Shown: piece by piece, positions 11,360 through 22,310 of the stretch
Layout: every line of letters begins with the position of its first letter
Numbering within the stretch: position 1 is the first letter of the stretch
Assembly (NCBI GenBank): GCA_947579665.1
Contig: OX388351.1
Span: forward strand, 50,290,939 to 50,354,938
Length of the DNA: 64,000 nucleotides
Direction of reading: 5' to 3'
Source: Sympetrum striolatum
Taxonomy: Eukaryota; Arthropoda; Insecta; Odonata; Libellulidae
Notes under the pieces: generated by a model
What the model was told of the DNA's origin: nothing
Database searches by the model: none
The model's input: only the letters and a program-made list of their open reading frames with translations
Program-made: the position numbers and the translations under genes

Positions 11360-11735
11360 TTGATTAATCGTTTATTAACTAGTATACTTATCAGCCTATT
11401 ATGTATGTGCCTACTTACCTGTAAATGTGTAACTGTTTCTATGTTCTTCTATGTCACTGGTATGTCTTCTTGTCTTTTAAATTTGATTTAATCTGCTTTC
11501 ATCGTTAAATATACTTTTCCTATCAGTAGGTTTCGCAGGTTTTTCACACCTTGTGGGTGTTTTCCTGCAGTGGATTTTTTCCAAAGCTCTTCGCTTAGGT
11601 TTCTAAAAAAACCACTAAGTAAACTTCTTCGAATTTTTTTCAAGCTATCTCCTTTTTTACATTTTTAGATGTAAGAAGAGGCTTTATAGTCTCAATCTCA
11701 CCCTAAATAAATCCCTTTTATTATTATTATCATTA
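11360..11735 (+). repeat. LINE-like 3' UTR with hairpin and (TTA)n tail, copy 1
   Basis: This segment aligns with 36180-36505. Shared landmarks are CGCAGGTTTTTCACACC, a TAGGTTT block, a TTTTTCAAGC block, and the ending CTCAATCTC-(A/G)-(C/T)CC-AAATAAA that runs into TTATTATTATTAT. The segment 11535-11568 folds as a hairpin (GCAGG pairs with CCTGC, TCACACC with GGGTGT). A conserved hairpin plus simple-repeat tail is the usual layout of a LINE 3' end. No coding part is attached. Confidence 0.6.
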
Positions 11736-13734
11736 TCATATTTGCCATTAATTGTCGAATAGACCATAGTGGTATAAAATTTGTTTAATCTCTTTTTTCT
11801 GTAAACAATTCTGAAAGTCGGTTAGAACCACATCTACCCCGCCATTAACTACCAATATCTTTGGAGAGAGAATGCGGATTACTATGCTGTATGAAGAATA
11901 AGTTAAATCTGTCCATCGCCATGAAGTCATCATTTAAAAATTCATTAAGGCATGAATCTCTTTAGGAGATATTTGCGTAAAGATATTAAGTTTACAAAAA
12001 TGTCGACATTGAGCGAAAGATATTCTGGACATAATAGTGCGATTTATTTTATTACCAAAGTTAGTCGCGGAAAAAATATAAAGTTATGTGTCGAAGAAAT
12101 GCGGTATTTTATTCTGGTTTCATTTGAATTGATACCTATAGTTCTCTAATTCAAAAAACGGGGAATTATCAACATCAAAATCTGTTTCAGATCATTCTCT
12201 AAGCGGGGCATTTATTTTTCTCTATCGTTTACTAAAAAATGCTTTCTCAACGGGATTTTCGATCCATTCCATCTATTAGGTTACGGTGACAATAACGTGA
12301 TTTCTATGTCTCAATTTATTTATATTTATGTTAAAAATTTGGTTCAGCATCATTGTCCCCTGCGCTTCCCATTCTGCGTAGTAAAACGGTATCATAGTTA
12401 CACTGCCTCCAATGTCACATCAGGTAATAGAGTTTTGAATTTTGAATATCTATAGAAACAGTTATGACTGATACATAAATATAGCTTCATTGTAAAAGCT
12501 CTTTCAACAAAATAATATAATTTTTAGGATGTATAAGAAAAATTTATCTCATCGCAAAATTTGATTTATAACTTCTAGTAACATTCTCAATTCAAATGTT
12601 GTCACAAAAAAATGAAATTTGCGCATAGTTGGGTAAACTTGCTCTATGCTTTCTAGGAGAAGTTGTTTTGTTAAGATACAGTGGAAATTTTACGTCAATT
12701 GAGAAAGGATACAATAATTTTCGATGCCATCTCATACCTGACGTATAATGACTTAGGATGAAGCAGAAGAATCCGGTGGGTGAATGGTAAAATTGAAAAT
12801 TGACGATCCCATTTGTAAACGATGTGGAGTCAGCAATGTTTTATTAAGTCCTATATTACACGGGGGACGGATCTAATTTGTAGCCCTTTCGATATGATGA
12901 ATGGGCTTTAGAGCGAAGAAAAACATTAATAAGTCCTGTTACAAAACTATCCATTAAAAGGATAGTTACCACGACATCAAGTAGCACTAACTTTCTGCTT
13001 CCACTTGCGTCGCCGAACTAATCAAACCTTTACTGTGTGCACATCCACGAGGTAATATCGAAGTGGTTTTCTCTGGGATAAATTATTCCTGTCTCTTATT
13101 TCTTCCCGAGCGTGTTCCGTTTGATCGAAAGCCTAATTTGGTCTAACTAATTGATTTTCGATCTCCTAAATTGCCCCCGGACACTTGCTCGTGACACCTG
13201 AGTAAGTTTAGCCGAGAAATAATATTGATGTCCGCCGATAAATCAGGAGCCTCATTAACATAAGCAATAACAATCCGTTGAGGATCTGAGAAATTAGCTG
13301 CTACTTACAGCTCGAGCAGTGGTAGGGCTACCATCTTCCTCCTAATTACGCCGTTACGTTATTCTTCGCACTCAATCACTCTCAATCAGTAAACTAAGCG
13401 GCAACTCGAACGATTTGTTTCGGAGGCACTAAGTAGACTGTGAAATTGGAATCGCAGTAGCGATGAACGGCGATTAGAAATAAGTCAAAAGTTTGATCAA
13501 AGAAAACATTTTGGAGAAGAATGAAACAGATTGATTTAGTAAATAATATGAGATGATGTAGGTGAAAATAACATACTTAATTATGAATTAACAAATATCC
13601 CTTTGTTGCTTCTCTTACAAGTTTTAACTTTTATGAACATTGCAACCACTATTATTAATAACGATTATTTCCGTATGTAAGCGATAAGGAAAGCATTGTG
13701 CTCAAGATTGATGTTGAAGAAAGAACCAAAAGAG
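11736..13734. other. anonymous sequence; less repetitive block 12900-13460
   Basis: No gene is visible. The block at 12900-13460 is closer to balanced base composition and lacks recognisable repeats, so it could hold conserved regulatory DNA, but nothing in the sequence proves it. Confidence 0.4.
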
Positions 13735-13800
13735 ATTAAGTCTGACTCGGCCGGGACTCGAACCTGGATTAACCACCCGGCAGGCGGGAGATCTATTTTC
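13735..13800 (-). repeat. tRNA-derived SINE fragment
   Basis: Minus strand: a B box GGTTCGAGTCCC inside a good T-arm stem (CCAGG/CCCGG-like), then GTCAGACTTAATCTC, which corresponds to the GTCAGACTTTTTTC body start of the SINE at 38298. The A-box half is decayed. Confidence 0.6.
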
Positions 13801-16611
13801 ATCTTCTAACACTGCTACTTTATCTCTTCCTTCGATAAAAAATATGATATATTACATGAACGAATTATATTTTTTGTCTGTAATTTCAGCACGTTATAAC
13901 CTTGTAAGTTGGCCTCAACTTTGACGTTATATTCTATTCTTAAATATAACGAAAAGAGAACTTCTGCATTCATTACTGAATAAGTTATTTTTACGACCAT
14001 TTTATCGGCCCTTCGGATCAGCATTATGTCTTGATGATCCTGACCAAAAATTTCGAAACCATGGCTGAACAAAAAAAACATTCTGAAGTAAATTTATAAG
14101 CTTTTCTTCATTATACTTGAAGATATTTGTCGCATTAAATTAATTAAATACGAGTGATCAATAAAACTAAAATTTCGTAACCAGTCAATTATATAGTTAT
14201 CTTGGAATATTTTAAGAGCAAAATATTCAGCAATGCATTTGAATCATCAATTTATCATGTACGTATGTTTTTGCATTATATTTGTATCGTAGCCATTCCA
14301 GAATAAAATAAATTTTGCTATTGATTCCAAATCCTAAAAGTAATTCGTAAACACTAATAAAAATCTACCATGCTCCTCTATAAATCTGCAAGAACTGACC
14401 TCGATAGAAACTCATTATCAATGAATGAATATTGCTCTAAGTATTGCATATAAAATTAATACTACATATTTTACATAATTTTAACAGATACTAGAGCTTT
14501 AGGTGTCATCTAAGGATATCCTGTACTGTTCACACCGATAATATACAATACGTTTTGAGTTCACAAACCGTAGAAATACATTAAAGCACTCATTTATCTT
14601 AGAATAGTGACGTGTGTCATTACGATAATATTACGATGGCATAATCCAAATATAAGAAAAATGAAGTGACATATTAATACAAAGGAAAGGCTATATAAGA
14701 AAAATTGAGAAAAACAATAAATAGAAGGAAAAGAAAATTTAAAAATTAGGTTAATGAACAAAGAATCTTTCAAAAATAAAAAAACGTATCAATTTCTTCA
14801 TGATTTAACTGCCCATTTTTGGTCTTTTTTAGAAATAAGTTACAGTTAGATACGCTTTTAATATCATTTGGTAACCTTCAGTACAATGTTGGTCCTAAAT
14901 ACAAAAAATATTTTTCAGAAATATTAAGGTTTGGTTTAGTAGACCTAATACAAGTTTCGTTTCGCATACTATACTTATGGGTTTTTATGCTTGCTTACTT
15001 GCGCGAACATTCAACGAATAATTTTAACTGGTGTAAAAACAACAACGGAATAAATCTCCATTATTCGAAGAACGCTTCAGCAGGAGAGAATCTCATTAGC
15101 CTAGATATCTCTTCATTATAAAAGTTCCCGATTCTAGCCAAATCGTCGGGCTTCCCAATGAGATTTCTCTTCACACTGGCTGAAAGCCCACTTGGTCATT
15201 CTCGAGAAGAAAAATGTGAGAACGCCACATCTGAATCCAATGCATGAAGACAAGTTGTGAAGCGCTCGTAAACGTGGAACATACATCAGCAATAACCGTC
15301 TTCGAACCTAAAAAGGTTATAATATTTGGGGAAAGTACAATCGGAGAGAGAGTTGTGGGTGGAGCTGATGGAACCTTTGAGAGATCCATCAAAATAAAAG
15401 CATTTAATCGATGAGGAGGTGGGTCCCCCACGGATTTCGGCGTGAAAGGGTCCGCGGAGGGTGCGAAGTCATGGAGGGGGCGTGGTCGAACATCCATCAG
15501 GGATCCGGGTCGACGCCCGAAGTAGTCATGGAAACCACTGCGACGGAAGAAGAGGATCATGGGAAGGAAAAGCGGAATTATGGGGGAAAAGAGAGACGAA
15601 TGGGGTCGCACGATCGAATAGTGATGATGGATGTCGTCTTACGCTCTTTCACTTCAACGGCGACATGAAATATTTCACGGAGATAACTACGAGAAATTTT
15701 AACTTGTTCCAGTTTCGCTAGAACTCCTCAATATATGTGATATTCTCAATGCAGACTTTACGAGAAATATAATATATATTCATGTTATTATACTCTCATA
15801 TGCAAGACGCATGATATAATGAGTAAACATCTAATATGTTATGAAAAAGAAATAAAAACACTTATACACGTTACGACAGGGTTCTATAAAAACTTTGCTT
15901 AATATTTTTTTATTAAATCATGTGGTAACGCTTATGAGTTGCTTTTATTCTTCCTTTGTGAAGGGAGATGCCGTGGATCCGTGGAAAAACAGTGGATCTT
16001 GTCATCTATTATATCTTGACGAATCGAATATTTATCACTTTTATTTTGGTGCAAGATAGAGGAAAATGCCCTTTGCTTAATTTTTCTCGTTGTTGCTCAT
16101 GGTTGTGGTGACATAAAAATTACTGCATCCTAAAGCATGATAGTTACATTCAGCTAGCAATTCCTTATGAAATTATATGAAAAGTTTTACTCAGATGGTC
16201 ATTGTGCTGCACCCAAGTGGTCTTTTCCCTACTCGAGTACTCCAGCTCGTATTATAAACATACGAATATATCTGTCTTCCTAATTTGCGAGAAAAATATC
16301 TGTAATAGCAATCATGCCAATCAATTGTATTTATATTAGTGTATATTCATGTAGTTTTCCATCTCATATTATATCAAAGTCTAAACTCTTGATAAGTAAT
16401 ATCAGACAAGTAGCAAACAATTAAAAGCTTAAAGCAATTAGATAGAAGATCCAGAGATGATGAAAGAAGAAAGAATAAAAGTAGTGCTCAACTAAAGTGT
16501 GAAAAAGCTGTGGTCGTGTGAAGAATATACTTCTAAAAGCTAATTACAAACAATACGTAAAAAGTCACTAAGGAGAAGTTGCAAAAGCTCAGTTTATATA
16601 GATCTTCATTT
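13801..16611. other. anonymous sequence with a G+C-rich island (about 15400-15620)
   Basis: The island gives overlapping frames on both strands (15171-15721) with no domain I recognise. The remainder is A+T-rich, with no repeat I could pair elsewhere in the window. Confidence 0.5.
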
Positions 16612-16900
16612 ACTTTTGTCACAGTCTTGATCATGGGTGAGATGAAATAAAAGCTGAGGTATGAGTGAATAATTGCACTAATCAAGGTCTTTCCTTACGG
16701 ATTGACACGAAAAATGTTACTTATAGTGTCTTCACTTGCGTGGAAATGTTCCGCTTACAGTATTCTGGCTCCGTGAGGAAAGCAAGGGCAAACTACCTCA
16801 CTCCTCATCCTGCCGAGTAAATCTCATTCCAATCTGCAAGCTCTTAATTGCTTATGTCAGAGGGGGTGAGGTACCAACCGGCCTTCGGGCTGAATACTTT
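16612..16900 (+). repeat. unclassified dispersed repeat, copy 1
   Basis: Aligns with the minus strand of 58625-58945. Shared blocks include GTCTTGATCATGG, GAGTGAATAATTGCACTAAT, AAGGTCTTTCCT, ATGTTCCGCTTA and CACTCCTCATCCTGCC. Translated similarity between the two copies is seen in one frame, but stops and indels make a protein function unlikely. No terminal repeats or tail identify the class. Confidence 0.65.
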
Positions 16901-17820
16901 ACAGACATAACTAGATCAACTAAACGTCTCTTTCCCCTGGCTTCGAGCACCTTTCTATACAAATCACACACTCAAACAGGACCGAAACATCGCCGAAAGA
17001 CTCCTATGAATTTCCCATCAGCTACCCTGGGATACAAAACCATCCCCTCGTCTCCAACTGTTTGGAAATATCTCCTCAATAGGATTCTCGCTGCACCTTC
17101 GGTCACATCGCTTCCCTATTGGGGATGGATTTCTTAGAATCGCGGATATTCATACGGCATCCTTCCCTTGGAGGGACGGCCCTCCTCCCGCCCTCTCATC
17201 ACCCCCCCGGCCCTCCTAATTTGGCGACAATGGTAGCCCACGGATACACCCGCCCCATTGTCCTCGCCTTCAAGGGACTCCCGCAGAGAATCCCTTTTGC
17301 ATCTGTCAGACGTCAGCCACTTTTCACTGACCCACCGGAGGGCCATTAAAAACGCCCTTCCCGAAGGCTGCCGAGTGGGGCCCTTCAAAAGAGCAGCAGA
17401 TAGCGCGCTAACGAGGTGGGTGAAAAATGTATTCGCACCCATCTTCGTGTCGAACGGTGTGAATTTTACGATCGCTTTTGCGGTCTACTTCACGCGATTT
17501 TCCGGAATCAGGAGGCGAATCGGATGAAAAACAGCTTCATCGTTACTTGCGTTATGAGCAGGGGAAATGGGAAAAGGGAGCTAACGGACGGAGAGGGTGC
17601 AAAGCAGCAGGGATTCCCAAAAAGAATCGGTGATGGTCGGTTGTGGACGCTCTCTCCTCTCGTGGATGGTTTAGAACCTAAACTTTATATGTTCTGATTG
17701 AACCATGCGATACTCTGAAGTATGAGTGGACTACTTTGTTCCGTAGCAAAATCAACATGTCCGAATTTTTAATTTGAAAAAGGTTGGTAATTGGTAAAAT
17801 CAATGGTAGTAGGCTTGACT
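16901..17820. other. anonymous G+C-richer island
   Basis: From about 17130 to 17690 the sequence is CpG-containing and opens frames in several phases on both strands (17119-17697). None carries a recognisable domain and no coherent splice structure could be built. Confidence 0.45.
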
Positions 17821-18010
17821 ATGTGGAATTCCATAGAAATAAATTGAAGAAATAAAATTTCCGCTAGTACTATTTTCCACCGTATATTTTACCCACGGCG
17901 GTTTCGTAAGATGACTTACATCTTCAGGTGACAAGAAATTACAAAGCAAGGGTATATGTAAGGAACCAAGAAGGGGAACCTTGACAGACTTCAGACTGAA
18001 ACTACTAAAA
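17821..18010 (-). mobile_element. Penelope-type terminal repeat with hammerhead-like motif
   Basis: Minus strand, 5' to 3': a C/T-rich 3'-UTR-like lead (18010-17936), then GTCAC, CUGAAGA, an extra U, a stem II GUAAG-ucau-CUUAC, GAAAC, CGCC and GUGGG (17935-17890), then an AT spacer, a GTGGAAAAT block and the end ATGGAATTCCACAT near 17821-17834. CAC pairs with GUG as stem I. The expected GUC cleavage triplet is reduced to CC, so this copy is probably inactive. The layout matches 59622-59740 and 7402-7587. Confidence 0.6.
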
Positions 18011-19080
18011 CTGCATTTTCCTGAGAGTTGGGGGGATTATTTATATCTTTTAGGAGTATTTTTGCAAATTAAGATTACACAACTTTAATCTATGTTACCC
18101 GATAGGTTTTGTTGAATTGATACTATTTATTTAGTACTAGAGAAACTAAATATGACAAACTGTATGAAAAAAATAATTTTGATGTCGAAATCAATTTTTG
18201 TTGGCTAGCTCTCCAGGTCTCTTCTTCCAGGATTGTTTCAACCGATTTTGTAGTTAATTAGTTTTTCAATCAGTTAAATACGTGATTTAGGGAAGGGTGA
18301 AGGAAAAATCTTCCAGCAGTTAAGGAAACATAAAAATTCATTTCCACCGGAAAATTTTTATTCTAAAAGAGCATAGGGGTATGGAGATGCTTTCTGTCTT
18401 GTCTTCGAGAATATGTCCTCACTAAGTTCCATTAGTTTGTAAGCGAAACTTTTAACAGTTTGTAACCGCTAAGCATTGGCTTTGTTATCCTGTAGAGACT
18501 TCTTTTCCCCTCAATTTCTCCTTCCTCGCCAACCATCCTCTCCAGCAGCCGCTCTTGAGGTCAAGCGTAAACGTATCAAGAACCAAAATGGCATCCTTCC
18601 GGAGGTGACGTTTCCATTAAACAGAAGAATGAGTGGGAGCGAACCGCGTCCTTGGACACAATCGAGGCTTTACGAAAAAAGGGAACGACGATCAAAAGGC
18701 AAAAGGAATGGAGGCGAGACGGAAATCGTGTTTCATGACAGTTTTAGCTCCACTTTTTTCAGAGGGAACGCAGCGCCACCTGTCAAACTCCGCGCCTTTT
18801 CGTTGCTCTTTTGTCCCTGCGTGTGTGGCGTAATGCCAACGCAACTTGTTTGACTTTCTTGAAGCGCGTGACGCGATGCCGCTCCCACAGCCTAAATGCG
18901 ATTACGGGAAGTTAAACAGAAGCCGTTCCAAAGACTGCAGGCGGTGCAAAGCGGCTTTCGGTACCGCAGAAGACAAACAGACGGCCAACATCAACCGCCG
19001 GCCGATTTTTCCCTTTTACGGAAGTATCTCCGATCATTCCCAAATTTTCTCTACGAATTGAGTTTTTAGAGGAAGTAAAA
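18011..19080. other. CpG-containing island, possible regulatory DNA (18476-19040)
   Basis: The block is clearly richer in G+C and CpG than its surroundings. A CTCF-like core (minus strand TGACAGGTGGCGCTG) lies at 18771-18785. Frames at 18476-18853 and 18846-19061 cover it but lack known domains, and the second lacks an ATG start. I read it as possible promoter or insulator DNA, not as coding. Confidence 0.35.
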
Positions 19081-21510
19081 AAAACTAAGCCATTTGAAGA
19101 ATTTAAAATGAGGAATATTTTTTAGTAGTTACCTGCAAAGCAAATTTAATTTATTTGCAAAGCCAACATACCAAGACGAATAGTTAATAATTTAATGCAA
19201 AGTTTTTAAAAATGTTTAGCGATCAAAAGTTTTCGATATAAATAGAACATATAGCTTCCATATTATTACAAAAACATTACGCTTACAATAAATATGAATT
19301 TATACATCGTACTAAATACAAAAGATTACGCAAAACATTAGGTGATATAAAAATCTTATCATTTAAAAAAATTATATATCTTATACATTGGAAATAGGAT
19401 AATCACGAACGTCACAAGCAACTGGGAAAAAGTGAGAATAAAAAAATGCCTTTCTTCAACTCTTTCTAAGTTATCTCTCACAGTTTCTCTGTTTGTATAT
19501 GCAGTGGTTCTCTGCATTTTTTGTGTTGCAAATCACATTTCATCTATCACGAACATCAAGTTCCACCAAGAAATTTAGAAAAGTTCGGCTACTTTACTGT
19601 TAACTTACTTTCACTTGATTAGCAATTTTCAACATATGATATTAACGTCTTTACCAACGTATTTACCAGCCCATCGGTTGGTAAACTCTGTGTTGTATGA
19701 TTTTATTACCAGAGAATTGTCCTTTGAAAGAATTAAGAAATAGATATGGAGTTATTCAAACGTATGAAATGCATCACGTGGGAAAATTACATTTCTAAAA
19801 TCTTCGTCAACGACGATTGTTACCAAAATATTCAACAGGCAAAAACCTCCACTTCTCTATTTGGATATATATTTTCCAACAGCCTCAAACAGTATCCTGA
19901 GTGCATATAGCGATTTCTGAGACCCGTGCCTGTGAACCAAACGGTTCTTTAATACCCTTGCAACCGAAATCGATAAATCAACACTTTCTGCTAATGCCAC
20001 ACTTTAAGGGGCAATCCTTCTAGAAGATTTCATCAGAGGATATAACTCCACAACGTCCCTTATTGTGTGATAATCTCCAGATCTCTTTTAGCAAAGAAAC
20101 CCTTTAGCCCTTCGTCACACCTACTCAAATCCCATTCATGACTCAAGGGGAAAAAATGAGGAAAAAATCCCTTCTCGGTCCCAAACCATTCGCCTTCAAT
20201 GTTCCGCATCTCTTTTGTGATTTGAAAGGGCTCGAGTGCAGATGCTAGAATACTCCCATGCACGCTTTGCCGTGCATTGTGCAGCCGTGAACTGCTTCAA
20301 CAAGGAAGAGATTAATGGAGGAGAAGGGTAAAGGGACCCTTAACGACTGTTGCATCAGTGCATAGTTCAACTGTTTCGTAAACGCTTTATTCTCGTCCTA
20401 TCTGTATTTATTTATCTTAATTTAAAGGTTTATTAAGAATTTAATTCAAGTCTTAAATTATTTGAATTAATTTAAATCATTTTAAAAGATATTAACTTAT
20501 GGAATTCGTAGAATTTTTGGTATTTGTTCCTTTTCAAACATAGATCTTCTATTATACTTTTCATTCTAATAATGTCCTAATAAAAATTTATTCTTTCCTT
20601 CCGCCCTTGCTTACTTTTTTATTGATTAAAAAAAAGAGGATGTAAGTCAAACTTTCATTTTCCAAAATGTAATCTCTATCCTAAGAATAATGGACAAAAT
20701 TATCCTTGAGCATAAATATCGTTGCCGGTAAATAATGTAAGTTAATGGCATCCAGAATTTAAATCAGTACAACACATTATATAAGAGTATTTCTAACGTT
20801 TGGGAAATGAAAATGACTCTGTGGACCTAATATTATTAATTGGATATAGGGATTATATTTTCTGCTTTGTTTTGAAAAGTTCAATGTATTTTTTAGGAAC
20901 TGAAACTATTTAAAGGTTAAATATAAGGATCCCCACGCATTATAACCGAATTATATATACATATGTAATTTTACTAAAAATCAGAAGATCGCTTGGAAAC
21001 GAAATTATTGCTTCCTTCTTTCACGACATATTCCCAATATAACAGAAGCGAATCTAGTTAAACCTAAAAGTGGTCCTCCCCTCCTTGATGATTTTGAAGA
21101 ACCAATAGATTTGACGAAAAACGAAAACTAGAAGTTAGCTGTGAATAGTTACTGTCGTTACTACACCGCATTAGTCGTAATGTATGCATTACTTAATGCC
21201 TATATTAATACTAAATGAGATTTTAACCCTCGTGGATGAAACTTGTGTGATCGCTCTTACTTACGGATTTGGTTACAAAGAATTTTTTTTAACTCCCCCT
21301 TTACAAGTTTCTACACCATGAGATGGACAAATATGGAATTTTCAATGAATTTAAGTGAGGCGATAATTGTAATATGGATGAGCTCTCGTTTACGTACCCT
21401 TAAGTACGCAATTCCAATAAAACCATCAAAATGTACATAAAGGAACAAATCCTTTCTCTGTTAATGCCATAGCTGCCTCGATACACTTTGCGTCCATCCG
21501 CACATCATTC
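19081..21510. other. anonymous A+T-rich sequence
   Basis: No supported feature. Composition is strongly A+T-rich around 20400-20500. Confidence 0.5.
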
Positions 21511-21550
21511 CCCCCACAATAACCTCACTCCCCCCACAATAACCTCACTC
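21511..21550. repeat. 20-bp tandem duplication
   Basis: The unit CCCCCACAATAACCTCACTC occurs twice head to tail without mismatch (21511-21530 and 21531-21550), at the edge of a G+C-rich island that extends to about 22060. Confidence 0.95.
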
Positions 21551-22235
21551 CCCCGAACCCCCCTCCATCCTTCAACAAGCCCACCGACCCTGACCGGGAG
21601 GCGTGTTACCTGTGAATCTTGCGGCGAATGAAAGAGACCCTTCCCAGGCCCTTAAAGAGAAGATTAAGAGGCCTTTCGGCAGTCGAGGGTCTTTGAGGAA
21701 GATCGATTGTGCAGGGGCGGCGGAGGGAGACGAGAGGCCCCGGAGAAGGGCTCTTTAAACTCGTGGCCCTCGACAATGGGGCCGGGAGGGCTTTTATACT
21801 CTCATTGTTGCGCGGGGGTATGATTGACTCCAGCATCCCTCCCCTGCCCACCTGAAGGGACTCAATGGTTATAATGAAGTGGACCGAAACGGCTTTTTCA
21901 TCCCTCCAATGTTTACGATATTCTTGGACTGCTCCGCCCTTTAGCCGTACTTGGGACTTCACCGCGACCAATTCGAAATTAAGATATTATGATCGATGTG
22001 ATTGCACTGGGATATTGTGGAATATGATAGCGGAAAATCGGTCCGAATCAGGGGCGTATCGGAGGTATTAACTGATCTCTTTTGCTTCATCAATGGAAAA
22101 ATATTGACCGATAAACCCTCGAGCGCCTACTACTGAAAGGATATTTGTGTTTAATAATCCAAAGTCCAATACCCATCACACGCTTTTTCTGCGGATAGCG
22201 TAGGGATTCATCAAAAGAACCACTTGATTCAGCGG
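21551..22235. other. anonymous G+C-rich island
   Basis: Frames at 21606-21971 (minus) and 21865-22071 (plus) cover it but overlap each other and have no recognisable domain. A CAGGGGCGTATC string at 22049 resembles a hAT terminus but has no convincing partner. Confidence 0.4.
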
Positions 22236-22310
22236 TGCTTGGTGGAATTCCATGTTAAACAGTTGAAGAATGAAATACAAAAAATGTGAAATCCACAATT
22301 AAACCATGAG
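22236..22310 (-). repeat. Penelope-type terminal fragment (decayed)
   Basis: Contains GGTGGAATTCCATG, then TTGAAGAA and an AATCCACAATTA block in the order seen at 17821-17890. The hammerhead-like part expected further along is not recognisable. Short and weakly supported. Confidence 0.35.

Noticed and set aside
17119..17697. Long overlapping frames in a G+C-rich island
   Set aside because: Frames open on both strands and in several phases, with no domain, no consistent splice sites and no codon pattern I can defend.
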